From NCBI GenBank assembly GCA_037439705.1, contig JBBIVP010000046.1, forward strand, positions 1 to 12,574: 12,574 bases of DNA, in the 5' to 3' direction. This DNA is from JBBIVP01 sp037439705 [NCBI: bacterium]. Lineage in GTDB: Bacteria; JBBIVP01. A program made the translations under genes and the position numbers. Below the pieces are notes generated by a model. That model did not search any database. It was not told where the DNA came from and saw nothing but the letters and a program-made list of their open reading frames with translations. Below, in pieces: positions 1 through 7,380 of this stretch (position 1 is its first letter; every line of letters starts with the position of its first letter).

Positions 1-10
1 TATTTAAATC

Positions 11-442
11 ATGAAGTTCTATTTACTTTCCATTCTTGCAGCGCTTTTCTGGGGAATGGCTCCTGTTCTTGAAAAAATTGGTTTATCAAAAATTCCTCCC
101 CTGGCAGGGATATTTGTTAGAAGCCTTGTATCAGCATTTTTATGTGCGGTAATTTTTTCTTCTTACAATGGTGGATGGAACTGGATTTTTTCAGATGGGA
201 GCAGAAAAGGGATTCTTCTTCTCATAATAAGTGGAATTTCATCTGCTTTCATAGGGCAGTTTTTTTACTTTTCAGCTCTCAAAATTGGAGAGGCTTCTGT
301 GGCGGTGGGTATAGCGAGCACATATCCGCTTGTTGCCTTTTTTCTTTCTTTAATTTTTCTCGGTGAATCTCTCACTGTTTATAAAGCCCTGGGTATAATA
401 CTCATTGTTTCAGGAATAATTATTCTTACATTGAGAGGTTAA
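11..442 (+). CDS. EamA/DMT-family membrane transporter, single-repeat (half-size) form
   Basis: The 143-residue protein is almost entirely hydrophobic. About five membrane spans are visible, near residues 2-20, 29-50, 66-88, 95-118 and 122-141. The pattern 'ALFWGMAPVLEKIGL' near the N-terminus and 'AVGIASTYPLVAFFLSLIFLGE' split over residues 97-119 are typical of the EamA domain of the drug/metabolite transporter superfamily. Most family members carry two such repeats in about 300 residues, whereas this protein has one, so it would be expected to work as a dimer. The substrate cannot be read from sequence. Only ten bases precede the ATG, so its ribosome binding site and promoter cannot be judged. 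The stop lies 1 nt before the DUF2889 gene, suggesting co-transcription. Confidence 0.85.
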   Translation: MKFYLLSILAALFWGMAPVLEKIGLSKIPPLAGIFVRSLVSAFLCAVIFSSYNGGWNWIFSDGSRKGILLLIISGISSAFIGQFFYFSALKIGEASVAVGIASTYPLVAFFLSLIFLGESLTVYKALGIILIVSGIIILTLRG

Positions 443-443
443 A

Positions 444-947
444 ATGGAAGGAAAAGAGATTTTTAAAAGGGAAATTTACATGAAATCTTTCTGGACTAAG
501 AAAGAAACGATTATAGTTGAAGGAAAAATTGCCGATTCATATCACGAGATGTCCGCAAAAGTGGAGTTCTCCTTTCCAAAGCTTGAGATATTGGATATAG
601 AGTGTAGTTTTATAAGGTATCCCCATGAGGAATGTCTTGATGCTATGAAATACATTCATGAGATAAAAGGGTTGAGGGTGGGTAAGAATTTCTACAGGGA
701 CCTTACCGAAAGAATAGGTGGTCCAAAGGGGTGTATCCACCTGAACAATCTTCTTTATGAGATGGGCATGTCTGCTGTTCAGGCAAGGTTTGCAAGATGG
801 GATGAAATGGCACCACCTGAAATTTTAAATATGCCCAAGAAAAAATGGGTTAAATTGAGTTTACAGATGATGCCCGGTTTGAGGGATGGCTGTTCAGCCT
901 GGGCAAGCACAAGCAAAATAGTCAAAGAGGCAGAGGAGGAACCTTAA
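444..947 (+). CDS. DUF2889 domain protein
   Basis: This 167-residue soluble protein matches the DUF2889 family. The visible hallmarks are an 'RYPHEEC' segment at residues 58-64, a 'GCIHL' motif at 96-100 within 'IGGPKGCIHLNNLL', and 'DGCSAW' at 148-153. The conserved Cys and His residues (C64, C97, H99, C150) could bind a metal or act in catalysis, but the family has no established function that I can state. A GAGAGG ribosome binding site at 433-438 sits inside the end of the transporter gene with good spacing, so ATG 444 is the likely start. An in-frame ATG at codon 13 is an alternative. The gene ends 24 nt from the convergent lipoprotein gene, and no terminator hairpin is evident between them. 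Confidence 0.82.
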   Translation: MEGKEIFKREIYMKSFWTKKETIIVEGKIADSYHEMSAKVEFSFPKLEILDIECSFIRYPHEECLDAMKYIHEIKGLRVGKNFYRDLTERIGGPKGCIHLNNLLYEMGMSAVQARFARWDEMAPPEILNMPKKKWVKLSLQMMPGLRDGCSAWASTSKIVKEAEEEP

Positions 948-971
948 TTTCGCTTTTTATCACTTTTTGTT

Positions 972-1916
972 TTAATGATTTTCTCCGGGAAAGTCAGCGG
1001 ATTCCCTCATCCAGTTGGTTTTTTCCCATCCAAATTTTAACCACCTGTAGAGGTATGGAAATATCTCTTTCCTTGCATCCTTTCCTATGAACATTTCCAG
1101 ATGAGCGTATTCTTTTTTATTGAAATTTGCCCTTCCGAAGAACCAGAACTCATTTTTGCATTTTTTCCTCACCGAAGATGGAGGAATTGATGCCCAGTAT
1201 GGAATAAAATTGTCACCCTGTCCAGCGACTGCAATTGATGGGACATCCATCTGGCAAAACTTTTCTACAAAATCCCTTTTTTCCTCTTTTATGTAGTTTT
1301 TGATGAATTCTACCCAGTCGTGTTTTATTTCCTTCATGTTCTTTTTTATGAAATCAATTTCTTCCTTTGAAAATTTCTCTCCAAAGAGGAGTTCAAAGGC
1401 GGTTTTGTTGACTTTTACAAATGGCGGGATTTGATTTATTGCTTTTTCAAAATTTTTACCTTCATATTGAGAAATAAACCATTTGAAAGTTTCAGACCAT
1501 TCCCATGAGAATAGTGGTGGGCTTATCATGAAGATTCCTTTTATTCTGGAATCAATAGGTGTCTCCAGAATCGGCAGACAGGAAAATCCATGGCAGATAA
1601 GAAAAATCTCGTTATGTGGTGTGTATGTGGTTATAGTTCTTAATGCGGCAGAAAAAACGGGCAAAAATGAATCTTTTTCTTCAGGTGAAATAATCCATAC
1701 ATCAACGCCATTTTCTGCCAGGTAGTTTCCGATGGTTTCTGAATAAAAATTAGGAGAAAATCCTGCCTCTCCTGCAATTAAAACACCGGAAGCCAATTTG
1801 AGCCCCTTTGTTTTTAAATTAATCAGGACATTTTTTACTCCATTTTCTATTTTTATTTCAGTTTTTATTACGGAGCAGGAGAGTATAAGAAACGAGAGCA
1901 AAATAAGTCTTTTCAT
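972..1916 (-). CDS. Lipoprotein with alpha/beta-hydrolase fold lacking the catalytic serine
   Basis: The 314-residue protein begins with a short hydrophobic signal ending in the lipobox L-I-L-S-C, giving a predicted lipidated Cys14. It aligns with the neighbouring hydrolase along its length. The shared C-terminal pattern is 'YAH..(M)..G(K)....I(F/Y)P....W'. The acid and base positions are kept: D235 in 'AGQGD' and H272 in 'YAHLE'. The nucleophile elbow is not kept. Where the neighbour has GHSMG, this protein has C108-H-G-F-S112, which puts glycine at the serine position. The oxyanion-hole 'HG' is also missing. The known hydrolase mechanism should therefore be impaired, and a binding or structural role is possible. 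S112 lies two residues away, so a shifted elbow cannot be excluded. The start overlaps the upstream stop by 4 nt (ATGA), indicating coupled translation. Confidence 0.82.
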   Translation of the reverse strand: MKRLILLSFLILSCSVIKTEIKIENGVKNVLINLKTKGLKLASGVLIAGEAGFSPNFYSETIGNYLAENGVDVWIISPEEKDSFLPVFSAALRTITTYTPHNEIFLICHGFSCLPILETPIDSRIKGIFMISPPLFSWEWSETFKWFISQYEGKNFEKAINQIPPFVKVNKTAFELLFGEKFSKEEIDFIKKNMKEIKHDWVEFIKNYIKEEKRDFVEKFCQMDVPSIAVAGQGDNFIPYWASIPPSSVRKKCKNEFWFFGRANFNKKEYAHLEMFIGKDARKEIFPYLYRWLKFGWEKTNWMRESADFPGENH

Positions 1917-2980
1917 TCTAAGTGGTCTTTAAACCAGTTTTCAATGAGCGGGTATATATCTTCCTCCACATGCTTTCCCATTATCAGGTCTGTATGTGCA
2001 TAATCCCAATGAAATCCATTTGCTTTTGAAGCGATGACAAACTTTTTATCTTCTGTTCCAAGAAGTTTGAACGCATCATATACGCTTTGAGATGGAGCAA
2101 GTCCATCTTTTTGCCCCACAATAAAAAGAACCGGAACATCAACATCTTTGAGAGCATATTTGTAGGAGTGAATTCCATCCGCAGTGGTGAAATCTTCCTT
2201 TATAAACCACATCACAAATTCCTTCATGACCTCTCCCGAAACATTATCCACTGCGTTTGCCATTGCCCTTTTTCTTACTAACGGTTCTATGTTGTCGCTA
2301 TCCCATACAAGAAGATCTGCTCCTTCAATTGGAACCCTGCCAAGGGGTGAAAGCATTTGTGCTAATGGGCGAACTGGAAAGAATCTCATTCCGTAGACTA
2401 TTTCTTTTGTGTAATGTGCTATTTTATATAAGAGAGTTGGAAGGACAAAATCCACTGGAGAGCCAACAGTTACGACTGCTTTCAGACTTTCTTTTTCCAC
2501 CATTCCCATATACGCATAAATTACCATTCCTCCCATACTGTGTCCAACCCAGAAGACTTTTTTTGAAGGAGTTCTTTCCTTTACAAAATTTATTACAGCT
2601 TTCAGGTCATAAAATACATATTTGTCAAAGTTGTAATCATAGCGGTATTTGTTAAATGGAGATGGTTTACTGCTTTCACCTGAGCCTCTCAGGTCAATAA
2701 GGTAAACTTCAAACCCTTTCTTTTTTAGATATTTTCCAATGCTCTTTTCTCCAAGATCCCAGGAAAATCTATTTGAGCCAAGTCCGTGGCAGACAATAAC
2801 TGGATATTTGTAAAGAACTTGTTCGGGCTTGTAGTGATGCAAAGATATTTTCCACCCATCTTCAGTTTCTATTTCATAGTGATAATCTGCTGGTTCTTTT
2901 ACCCTGTAAAAATAATGTGGAAATACACATCCCCCCTCTATTGCCATCAATATGGCTAAAATGTATTTCCCCCCTCTCAT
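1913..2980 (-). CDS. Alpha/beta-fold hydrolase, lipase/esterase-like
   Basis: This is a 355-residue alpha/beta hydrolase with a complete triad: S148 in the elbow G-H-S-M-G (146-150), D292 in 'VGQKDG' and H329 in 'DYAHTD'. The oxyanion-hole motif 'CHGLGSN' is at 64-70, and 'DLRGSGES' at 96-103 is typical of the fold. The N-terminal 'YEIETEDGWKISLHHY' (35-50) resembles the start of the acid-lipase (abhydro_lipase) family, so an acyl ester substrate is plausible but unproven. The N-terminal hydrophobic stretch ends in 'EGGC' at residues 15-18. This is a poor lipobox, and export is uncertain. No Shine-Dalgarno sequence precedes ATG 2980. A purine-rich AGAGGGGGGA lies just inside the gene, so the true start may differ by a few codons. 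The gene lies 13 nt after the ferredoxin. Confidence 0.9.
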   Translation of the reverse strand: MRGGKYILAILMAIEGGCVFPHYFYRVKEPADYHYEIETEDGWKISLHHYKPEQVLYKYPVIVCHGLGSNRFSWDLGEKSIGKYLKKKGFEVYLIDLRGSGESSKPSPFNKYRYDYNFDKYVFYDLKAVINFVKERTPSKKVFWVGHSMGGMVIYAYMGMVEKESLKAVVTVGSPVDFVLPTLLYKIAHYTKEIVYGMRFFPVRPLAQMLSPLGRVPIEGADLLVWDSDNIEPLVRKRAMANAVDNVSGEVMKEFVMWFIKEDFTTADGIHSYKYALKDVDVPVLFIVGQKDGLAPSQSVYDAFKLLGTEDKKFVIASKANGFHWDYAHTDLIMGKHVEEDIYPLIENWFKDHLE

Positions 2981-2993
2981 TAAAATCCGGGGT

Positions 2994-3197
<204 letters not shown>

Positions 3198-3226
3198 TTA
3201 TTTTAGATTACTTCCCTACAAAATTT

Positions 3227-3245
3227 TTTCAAGCATATTTTGAAA
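3227..3245 (-). promoter_or_regulatory. Candidate operator/-35 region upstream of ferredoxin, with dyad symmetry
   Basis: On the minus strand this 19-nt stretch has the arms TTTCAA and TTGAAA, an exact 6-bp inverted repeat, around the 7-nt centre AATATGC. Its last 14 nt, AAATATGCTTGAAA (3240-3227), are repeated exactly upstream of the SDR operon at 8428-8415. TTGAAA could also serve as a -35 box, although no good -10 follows at the usual spacing. It lies 47 nt upstream of the ferredoxin start and begins just after the stop codon of the upstream SDR. Whether it is a promoter, a repressor site or both is inference. Confidence 0.4.
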
Positions 3246-3246
3246 T

Positions 3247-4083
3247 TTATTCCTCAATAATTTTTCTGAAATTCTGGTGGATTTCTTCCACAGTCCATTT
3301 TTTCTTTTTCATTCCCCTTGTCAGGTAGGTTTTGTAGGCAAAAATTTCTCCACCGTGAATTCCTATTACATTTCCGGTTACTGAATCAGCAAGGTCGGAA
3401 AGAAGATACATTACCACAGGAACACAGAGTTCAGGTGCAAATTCCTCTTTTTTTACATCCTTAAAAGATGGGTGATTTTCCGTCATTCTCGTTATAGCGA
3501 GAGGAAGAATGCAATTCACAGTAATTTTATATTTTGCAAACTCAATTGCGGCAGTCTTTGTAAGTCCTATTATTCCTGCACAGGCGGAAGAGTAGTTCGC
3601 ACCTCCATAATTTCCAAATATCCCCGTTAAAGAAGATGTATTTATTATTCTTCCCCATCCCCTTTCTTTCATTATTTTTGCAGATGACCGCATACATAAA
3701 AAAGAACCTTTAAGTATGACATCTATTACTCTATCAAATTCCTCCTTACTTATTTCCAGAATTGGTTTGTCACTGATGATTCCAGCATTGTTTATCAATA
3801 TATCCACCCCACCAAAATTTTTAACAGCGGTTGCTATTATTTTTTCAACTCCATCTGCTTCCGCTACTGAATCAAAGTTTGGCACCGCGATTCCCCCTTG
3901 GGTTCTGATTTCTTCCACCACTTTTTCAACTACCTCTTTATTTCCACCTGAACCATCAATTTCAAATCCTGGGTCATTCACCACCACCCTTGCTCCTTCC
4001 CTTGCGAGGGCAATTGCATATTCTCTTCCAAGTCCTCTTCCTCCACCTGTTATTATTGCCACCTTTCCTTCAAGAAGCCACAT
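3247..4083 (-). CDS. SDR-family oxidoreductase, MFE-2-like, with catalytic Lys replaced by Cys
   Basis: This 278-residue short-chain dehydrogenase has the Rossmann motif TGGGRGLG (12-19) and NNAG (98-101). The segments 'VVVND', 'DGSGG' and 'AVPNFDSV' are characteristic of the (3R)-hydroxyacyl-CoA dehydrogenase domain of peroxisomal multifunctional enzyme 2. Catalytic S151 and Y164 are present, but the YxxxK lysine is C168: the codons read TAC-TCT-TCC-GCC-TGT. The position before 'LKGSF', histidine (H123) in the intact paralogue at 7417-8361, is isoleucine here. NAD(P) may still bind, while ordinary SDR catalysis is doubtful. I chose ATG 4083, which places 'LLEGKVAIITGG' close to the N-terminus as usual. 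An upstream TTG at 4119 would add a lysine-rich 12-residue tail not expected in the family. The ferredoxin gene follows after 67 nt. Confidence 0.87.
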   Translation of the reverse strand: MWLLEGKVAIITGGGRGLGREYAIALAREGARVVVNDPGFEIDGSGGNKEVVEKVVEEIRTQGGIAVPNFDSVAEADGVEKIIATAVKNFGGVDILINNAGIISDKPILEISKEEFDRVIDVILKGSFLCMRSSAKIMKERGWGRIINTSSLTGIFGNYGGANYSSACAGIIGLTKTAAIEFAKYKITVNCILPLAITRMTENHPSFKDVKKEEFAPELCVPVVMYLLSDLADSVTGNVIGIHGGEIFAYKTYLTRGMKKKKWTVEEIHQNFRKIIEE

Positions 4084-4141
4084 TTTATCTTTTTTATTTT
4101 CTTTTGATTTTTTATTCAAAATTTTTATACAATGGAATTAT
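4084..4141. promoter_or_regulatory. Divergent promoter region between the SDR and lipoprotein genes
   Basis: This 58-bp AT-rich gap separates two divergent starts. On the + strand, TTGATT (4104-4109) and TACAAT (4128-4133) are 18 nt apart. This would place transcription start only a few bases before ATG 4142, giving an almost leaderless mRNA. On the - strand, a perfect TATAAT occupies 4142-4137, reaching one base into the lipoprotein gene, with only a weak TTATAA-like -35 upstream inside that gene. The base composition is so AT-rich that these matches are only suggestive. Confidence 0.4.
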
Positions 4142-4585
4142 ATGAGGAGGTTTTTGCTTCTTATAATTATGCTCATCTCCTGTGCGGAAAATGGAGAAAT
4201 AGGAATAGTTGAAGTTAGTGTGGAACCAGATCCATCTCATTTGGTCATTGATGAAAACCTTGAAATGAAGGTATGCAGTGCGAAGATAAAACTGGAAGAG
4301 AGGGGAGGGGTTGGGGTTTATTTCATCGGTGAAAGAATAAATTATATAGACATGAAAGATGTACAGATTTTTCACACTGAGGTTTATGATGAGAACGGAA
4401 TTTTAGAAAAATACGGGTATAACTATCTTCCCCCAAATTCATCGGTGGAAATAGAAATAAAGGATATGGTTTCAACCGAGGGCCCCGATAATTTTTATGT
4501 GGAGGATACGGTTTATTGCAGGGATATTAAGGGAAATTATTTTGAAGTTTATTATAAGAGAACATGTCTCTCGTCAGAGAAATAA
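4142..4585 (+). CDS. Small lipoprotein of unknown function
   Basis: The 147-residue protein has a minimal lipoprotein signal: MRR, a hydrophobic run, and the lipobox L-I-S-C with Cys14. The mature part alternates hydrophobic and charged residues, with segments such as 'VEVSVEP', 'AKIKLEERGGVGVYF', 'SSVEIEIKDMV' and 'NYFEVYYKR'. This suggests a beta-sandwich domain exposed at the membrane. C45, C126 and C142 are extra cysteines that could form a disulfide outside the cytoplasm. I do not recognise a named family. The open frame continues upstream to 3716, but that part is antisense to the SDR gene, and the signal peptide fixes the start at ATG 4142. The stop is 2 nt from the stop of the convergent MBL gene. 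Confidence 0.75.
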   Translation: MRRFLLLIIMLISCAENGEIGIVEVSVEPDPSHLVIDENLEMKVCSAKIKLEERGGVGVYFIGERINYIDMKDVQIFHTEVYDENGILEKYGYNYLPPNSSVEIEIKDMVSTEGPDNFYVEDTVYCRDIKGNYFEVYYKRTCLSSEK

Positions 4586-4587
4586 TT

Positions 4588-5511
4588 TCAGGTATTTTCT
4601 AAGAATTCCCTTACAACTGTTTTAACCATTGCGGTAAGATTTAAAATGTAAGCCCTTTTGCTCTGGGTAGTTTCGGACGGGTTATAATCTTTTTCTGCTA
4701 TTTCCTCAACTACTTTCTTTAAAGAGATTTCGTCCAGGGGATTCCCCTTTTTCAGAATTTTTTCTTTTATCATCTCCGCAAATCCCTCAGTATCTTTTAT
4801 GCTTTTTTCAAGAAAAATTTTTGCCTCTTCTCCTCCTATAACACCTCCGTGAGCGAGTCCAATCCATTCGGGTTTCAGTTTTTTCATTTTTTGAAGTGAG
4901 TTCATGTAATGTTTGAAACTTACAAGAAATTGGGGATAAATTTTTTTTCCGCTGAGGGATGGGACCCCATAAGCTTCTCCTGCAAATATCGCGTTATCAG
5001 GCATTACTCTATAACATAAACTGTCTCTTGTATGTCCAGGAACTTCGTAGACTTCAATATATACTCCGTTTCCAACATTAAGAACCTCACCCTCTTTCAG
5101 AATTCTGTGAATGGTGAATCCTTCAAAAGTTATTTTTTTTCCGTTTAAAATTCCGTCTTTTATTCCAAGTGATTTTTCCATATCTTCGTTTAGAGATCTG
5201 ATTAGGGCAATGGCACTTTCTTTTTTCAAAACCTCAGAAGCGTGCGCACCAGCCATAACTTCTAAATTTTTTAACTTTCTCAAAAGAAATGGAGTTGAGC
5301 CACAGTGGTCAAAATGTGAGTGCGTGAGTAGGTGATATATCTTTGGATAATTGTGATAATGTTTCAAATCTTCATAAAGAAGAGGCCCCATTATAGTCAT
5401 ACCAGAGTCAATTAGAACAGGTATTTCAGAAGAGAGGAGATAGGATGGTATCATAGAATTTCCTATCAACGATATATTTTCTGAGAAACTTCCCTTATCA
5501 ATTATTCTCAT
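4588..5511 (-). CDS. MBL-fold metallo-hydrolase
   Basis: This 307-residue metallo-beta-lactamase-fold protein has the metal motif H64-x-H66-x-D68-H69 ('THSHFDH'), H160 in 'VPGHTRDS' and H221 in 'LAHGG'. The usual bridging aspartate of motif 4 is E179 ('FAGEAYG'), which could still ligate metal and occurs in some branches of the superfamily. An alpha-helical C-terminal region of about 85 residues follows. The substrate is unknown: hydrolysis of a thioester, lactone or phosphoester is possible. The ATG lies 1 nt after the glycosyltransferase stop (TGA-A-ATG) without a well-placed Shine-Dalgarno sequence, which suggests translational coupling. It is the last gene of the operon that starts at 8361. 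It ends 2 nt from the convergent lipoprotein, leaving no room for a private terminator. Confidence 0.88.
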   Translation of the reverse strand: MRIIDKGSFSENISLIGNSMIPSYLLSSEIPVLIDSGMTIMGPLLYEDLKHYHNYPKIYHLLTHSHFDHCGSTPFLLRKLKNLEVMAGAHASEVLKKESAIALIRSLNEDMEKSLGIKDGILNGKKITFEGFTIHRILKEGEVLNVGNGVYIEVYEVPGHTRDSLCYRVMPDNAIFAGEAYGVPSLSGKKIYPQFLVSFKHYMNSLQKMKKLKPEWIGLAHGGVIGGEEAKIFLEKSIKDTEGFAEMIKEKILKKGNPLDEISLKKVVEEIAEKDYNPSETTQSKRAYILNLTAMVKTVVREFLENT

Positions 5512-5512
5512 T

Positions 5513-6466
5513 TCAAAAACCGATTTTTTCCTTAATAAAATATGTCCTCGTAGGCGGGATTGAATGATAAATCCTTACGATGAGTTCTGCTATTATTCCT
5601 ATCATTAGGAGTTGAAAGCCTATGATGAAGAGAAAAACTGATAAGATGAGGAGAGGGTTTTTATGAGCAAATACACCAAGCGCATATTTCTGGTATAATG
5701 TGTAAACTCCTGTTAAAATCCCGCTAAGCATAAGAATAAGTGAGGGAATTCCAAAAAAGTGAATTGGACGAGTAGAGTAGGAAGCCATAAATTTTAAAAA
5801 GAATATGTCAAGAATGACCTTAAATGTCCTCGTTATACCATATTTTGATTTTCCTCTTTTTCTTTCACTGTGTCTGACAGGGATTTCTTTTATTTTTGCT
5901 CCCCTCCAGAGAGAGAAAACGGGAATAAATCTGTGCATTTCTCCGTAAAGTGGCAAGCCCTTTATGAAGTTTTTTCTATAGGCTTTTAGGGTACATCCTA
6001 TATCATGTATTTTTATGCCGAGGAGGTTTCTTATTATAAAATTTGCAATCATGGATGGGAGTCTTCTTTTGAAGAAAGACTCTTTTCTTTCCTTTCTCCA
6101 TCCGCTTACCACATCACAATCCTCAATCTCTTTGAGAAGAATGGGTATGTCTTCTGGATGGTTTTGAAGGTCAGCGTCCATTGTAACAATGATATCTCCT
6201 TCTGCCATTTCAATTCCTGCTGAAAGAGCCGGAGTCTGTCCAAAATTTTTTCCAAATTTTATTCCTTTTACCCTTCTGTCTTTCTTTGACAGTTCGGTTA
6301 TTTTTTCCCATGTTCTGTCCAACGACCCATCGTCAACGAAAATGATTTCAAACTCAAAACCATTCAGCGCCTTTACAATCCTTTCATAAACTTCATCAAT
6401 ATTTTCTTCTTCGTTAAATGCAGGGATTACAATACTTATTAGTAGATTTTCTTTATCCATTCCCAT
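5513..6466 (-). CDS. Family 2 glycosyltransferase, polyprenyl-phosphate sugar transferase-like
   Basis: The 317-residue protein has a GT-A catalytic domain with 'VIPAFNEEENI' (13-23), 'VDDGS' (44-48) and 'MDADLQNHP' (96-104, containing the metal-binding DAD at 97-99). 'GCTLKAYR' (157-164) and 'RHSERKRGKSKYG' (198-210) follow and are typical of the GtrB/ArnC/DPM1-like group. Two membrane spans follow at about 238-260 and 271-299. Such enzymes move a sugar from a nucleotide donor to polyprenyl phosphate at the cytoplasmic membrane face, for use in cell-envelope glycans. The sugar is not predictable. The start overlaps the epimerase gene by 28 nt. A second ATG at 6460 has better spacing (9 nt) from the AAGGA upstream and may be the real start. 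Confidence 0.9.
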   Translation of the reverse strand: MGMDKENLLISIVIPAFNEEENIDEVYERIVKALNGFEFEIIFVDDGSLDRTWEKITELSKKDRRVKGIKFGKNFGQTPALSAGIEMAEGDIIVTMDADLQNHPEDIPILLKEIEDCDVVSGWRKERKESFFKRRLPSMIANFIIRNLLGIKIHDIGCTLKAYRKNFIKGLPLYGEMHRFIPVFSLWRGAKIKEIPVRHSERKRGKSKYGITRTFKVILDIFFLKFMASYSTRPIHFFGIPSLILMLSGILTGVYTLYQKYALGVFAHKNPLLILSVFLFIIGFQLLMIGIIAELIVRIYHSIPPTRTYFIKEKIGF

Positions 6467-7380
6467 TCTTCCTTTAATCCATCCACTATATCGGTTGATG
6501 GTTTAAATGCAGTTATGTTTGATAGTTCTGTTGTGTCTGCGAGGGTTTGAAAGACATCTCCTTTTTGTTCGTTTATATATATCACTTTAAACTTTTTCTT
6601 TGTCACATCACCAATTATTTCAAGGACTTCATTGATGGAGATGGTATGTCCACCGCCCAGATTCAAAATTTTGCCCTCCGGTTTTATTTCAATAATTCTC
6701 ATAATTACTTCTAACACATCATCTATATATGTAAAATCTCTTTTCTGATTTCCACCCCCAAATACGTTTATTTCTTCGTCCATTTTTATTGCTTTAAAGA
6801 ACCTGTGAAAAGCCATGTCGGGTCTTTGTTTTGGACCATAAACTGTAAAAAACCTCAAGCATACAGATGGAATTCCATAGTTTTTGTGATAAACCATTAC
6901 GAGATTTTCACCTGCAAGTTTTGTTACTCCGTATGGAGATTTAGGCATGGGAATAGAGGATTCCTTTAAAGGTAAATCGGGATTGTCCCCATATACAGAG
7001 GAAGAAGAGGCATAGATGAAAAGTTCAATGTTTGTTTTTGTGCATGCTTCCAGCAATTTTTGTGTGGCAAGGACATTGTGTAAGAGATATTCTTCAAACC
7101 TCTTTCCCCAGCTTGTTCTAACCCCGGGTAATGCTGCAAGGTGAATCACAATGTCAATTCCGGAGAGGAGACTTTCCATATCAAGCAAGTTTAAATCTCC
7201 TTCCCTGAAATCAAAAAATTTGTTCCGTTGAAGTTCTTTTATGTTTTGAATTTTAAATATCTTTGGGTAATTTTGTAAAAAGCAGTCTACCCCTTTTACT
7301 CTAAATCTCTTTTCCAGTAAAGAATGAGCTACCCAGAAGCCAATAAATCCTCCCACCCCTGTAACAAGCACATTTTTCAT
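6439..7380 (-). CDS. NAD-dependent nucleotide-sugar epimerase/dehydratase
   Basis: This 313-residue extended SDR has the cofactor motif TGVGGFIG (7-14), acidic D32 at the end of the second strand, 'HLAALPGVR' (80-88), a serine in 'SSSSVYG' (125-131) and Y150-x3-K154 in 'PYGVTKLAGE'. The nucleotide-sugar signature 'RFFTVYGPKQRPDMA' (176-190) and 'RDFTYIDD' (214-221) are also present. Family members interconvert UDP-sugars such as UDP-glucuronate/galacturonate or UDP-GlcNAc/GalNAc. I cannot choose the substrate. It probably supplies the sugar donor for the downstream glycosyltransferase, with which it overlaps by 28 nt. The Shine-Dalgarno sequence is weak (GAAAG/AAG just before the ATG). The start lies inside the loop of a 20-bp inverted repeat, described separately. 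Confidence 0.9.
   Translation of the reverse strand: MKNVLVTGVGGFIGFWVAHSLLEKRFRVKGVDCFLQNYPKIFKIQNIKELQRNKFFDFREGDLNLLDMESLLSGIDIVIHLAALPGVRTSWGKRFEEYLLHNVLATQKLLEACTKTNIELFIYASSSSVYGDNPDLPLKESSIPMPKSPYGVTKLAGENLVMVYHKNYGIPSVCLRFFTVYGPKQRPDMAFHRFFKAIKMDEEINVFGGGNQKRDFTYIDDVLEVIMRIIEIKPEGKILNLGGGHTISINEVLEIIGDVTKKKFKVIYINEQKGDVFQTLADTTELSNITAFKPSTDIVDGLKEEWEWIKKIY

Noticed and set aside
948-971. Possible bidirectional terminator between convergent genes
   Set aside because: The gap is T-rich, but no GC stem can be drawn in it.
2257-2655. 132-codon open frame on the + strand inside the hydrolase
   Set aside because: It is a shadow of the intact hydrolase and has no recognisable domain or ribosome binding site.
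1913-2980. Lipobox in the active hydrolase (EGGC, Cys18)
   Set aside because: A glutamate sits at the -3 position where a leucine-like residue is expected, so lipidation is not supported.
4084-4119. TTG start giving the SDR 12 extra residues
   Set aside because: It has no ribosome binding site, and the added lysine-rich tail would precede a normal SDR N-terminus that begins at ATG 4083.
3716-4141. Upstream extension of the + strand open frame that ends at 4585
   Set aside because: It is antisense to the well-supported SDR gene, and the lipoprotein signal starting at 4142 gives a far better start.
4112-4375. 87-codon minus-strand open frame antisense to the small lipoprotein
   Set aside because: Its composition is unlike a real protein and it overlaps the divergent promoter region and the lipoprotein gene.
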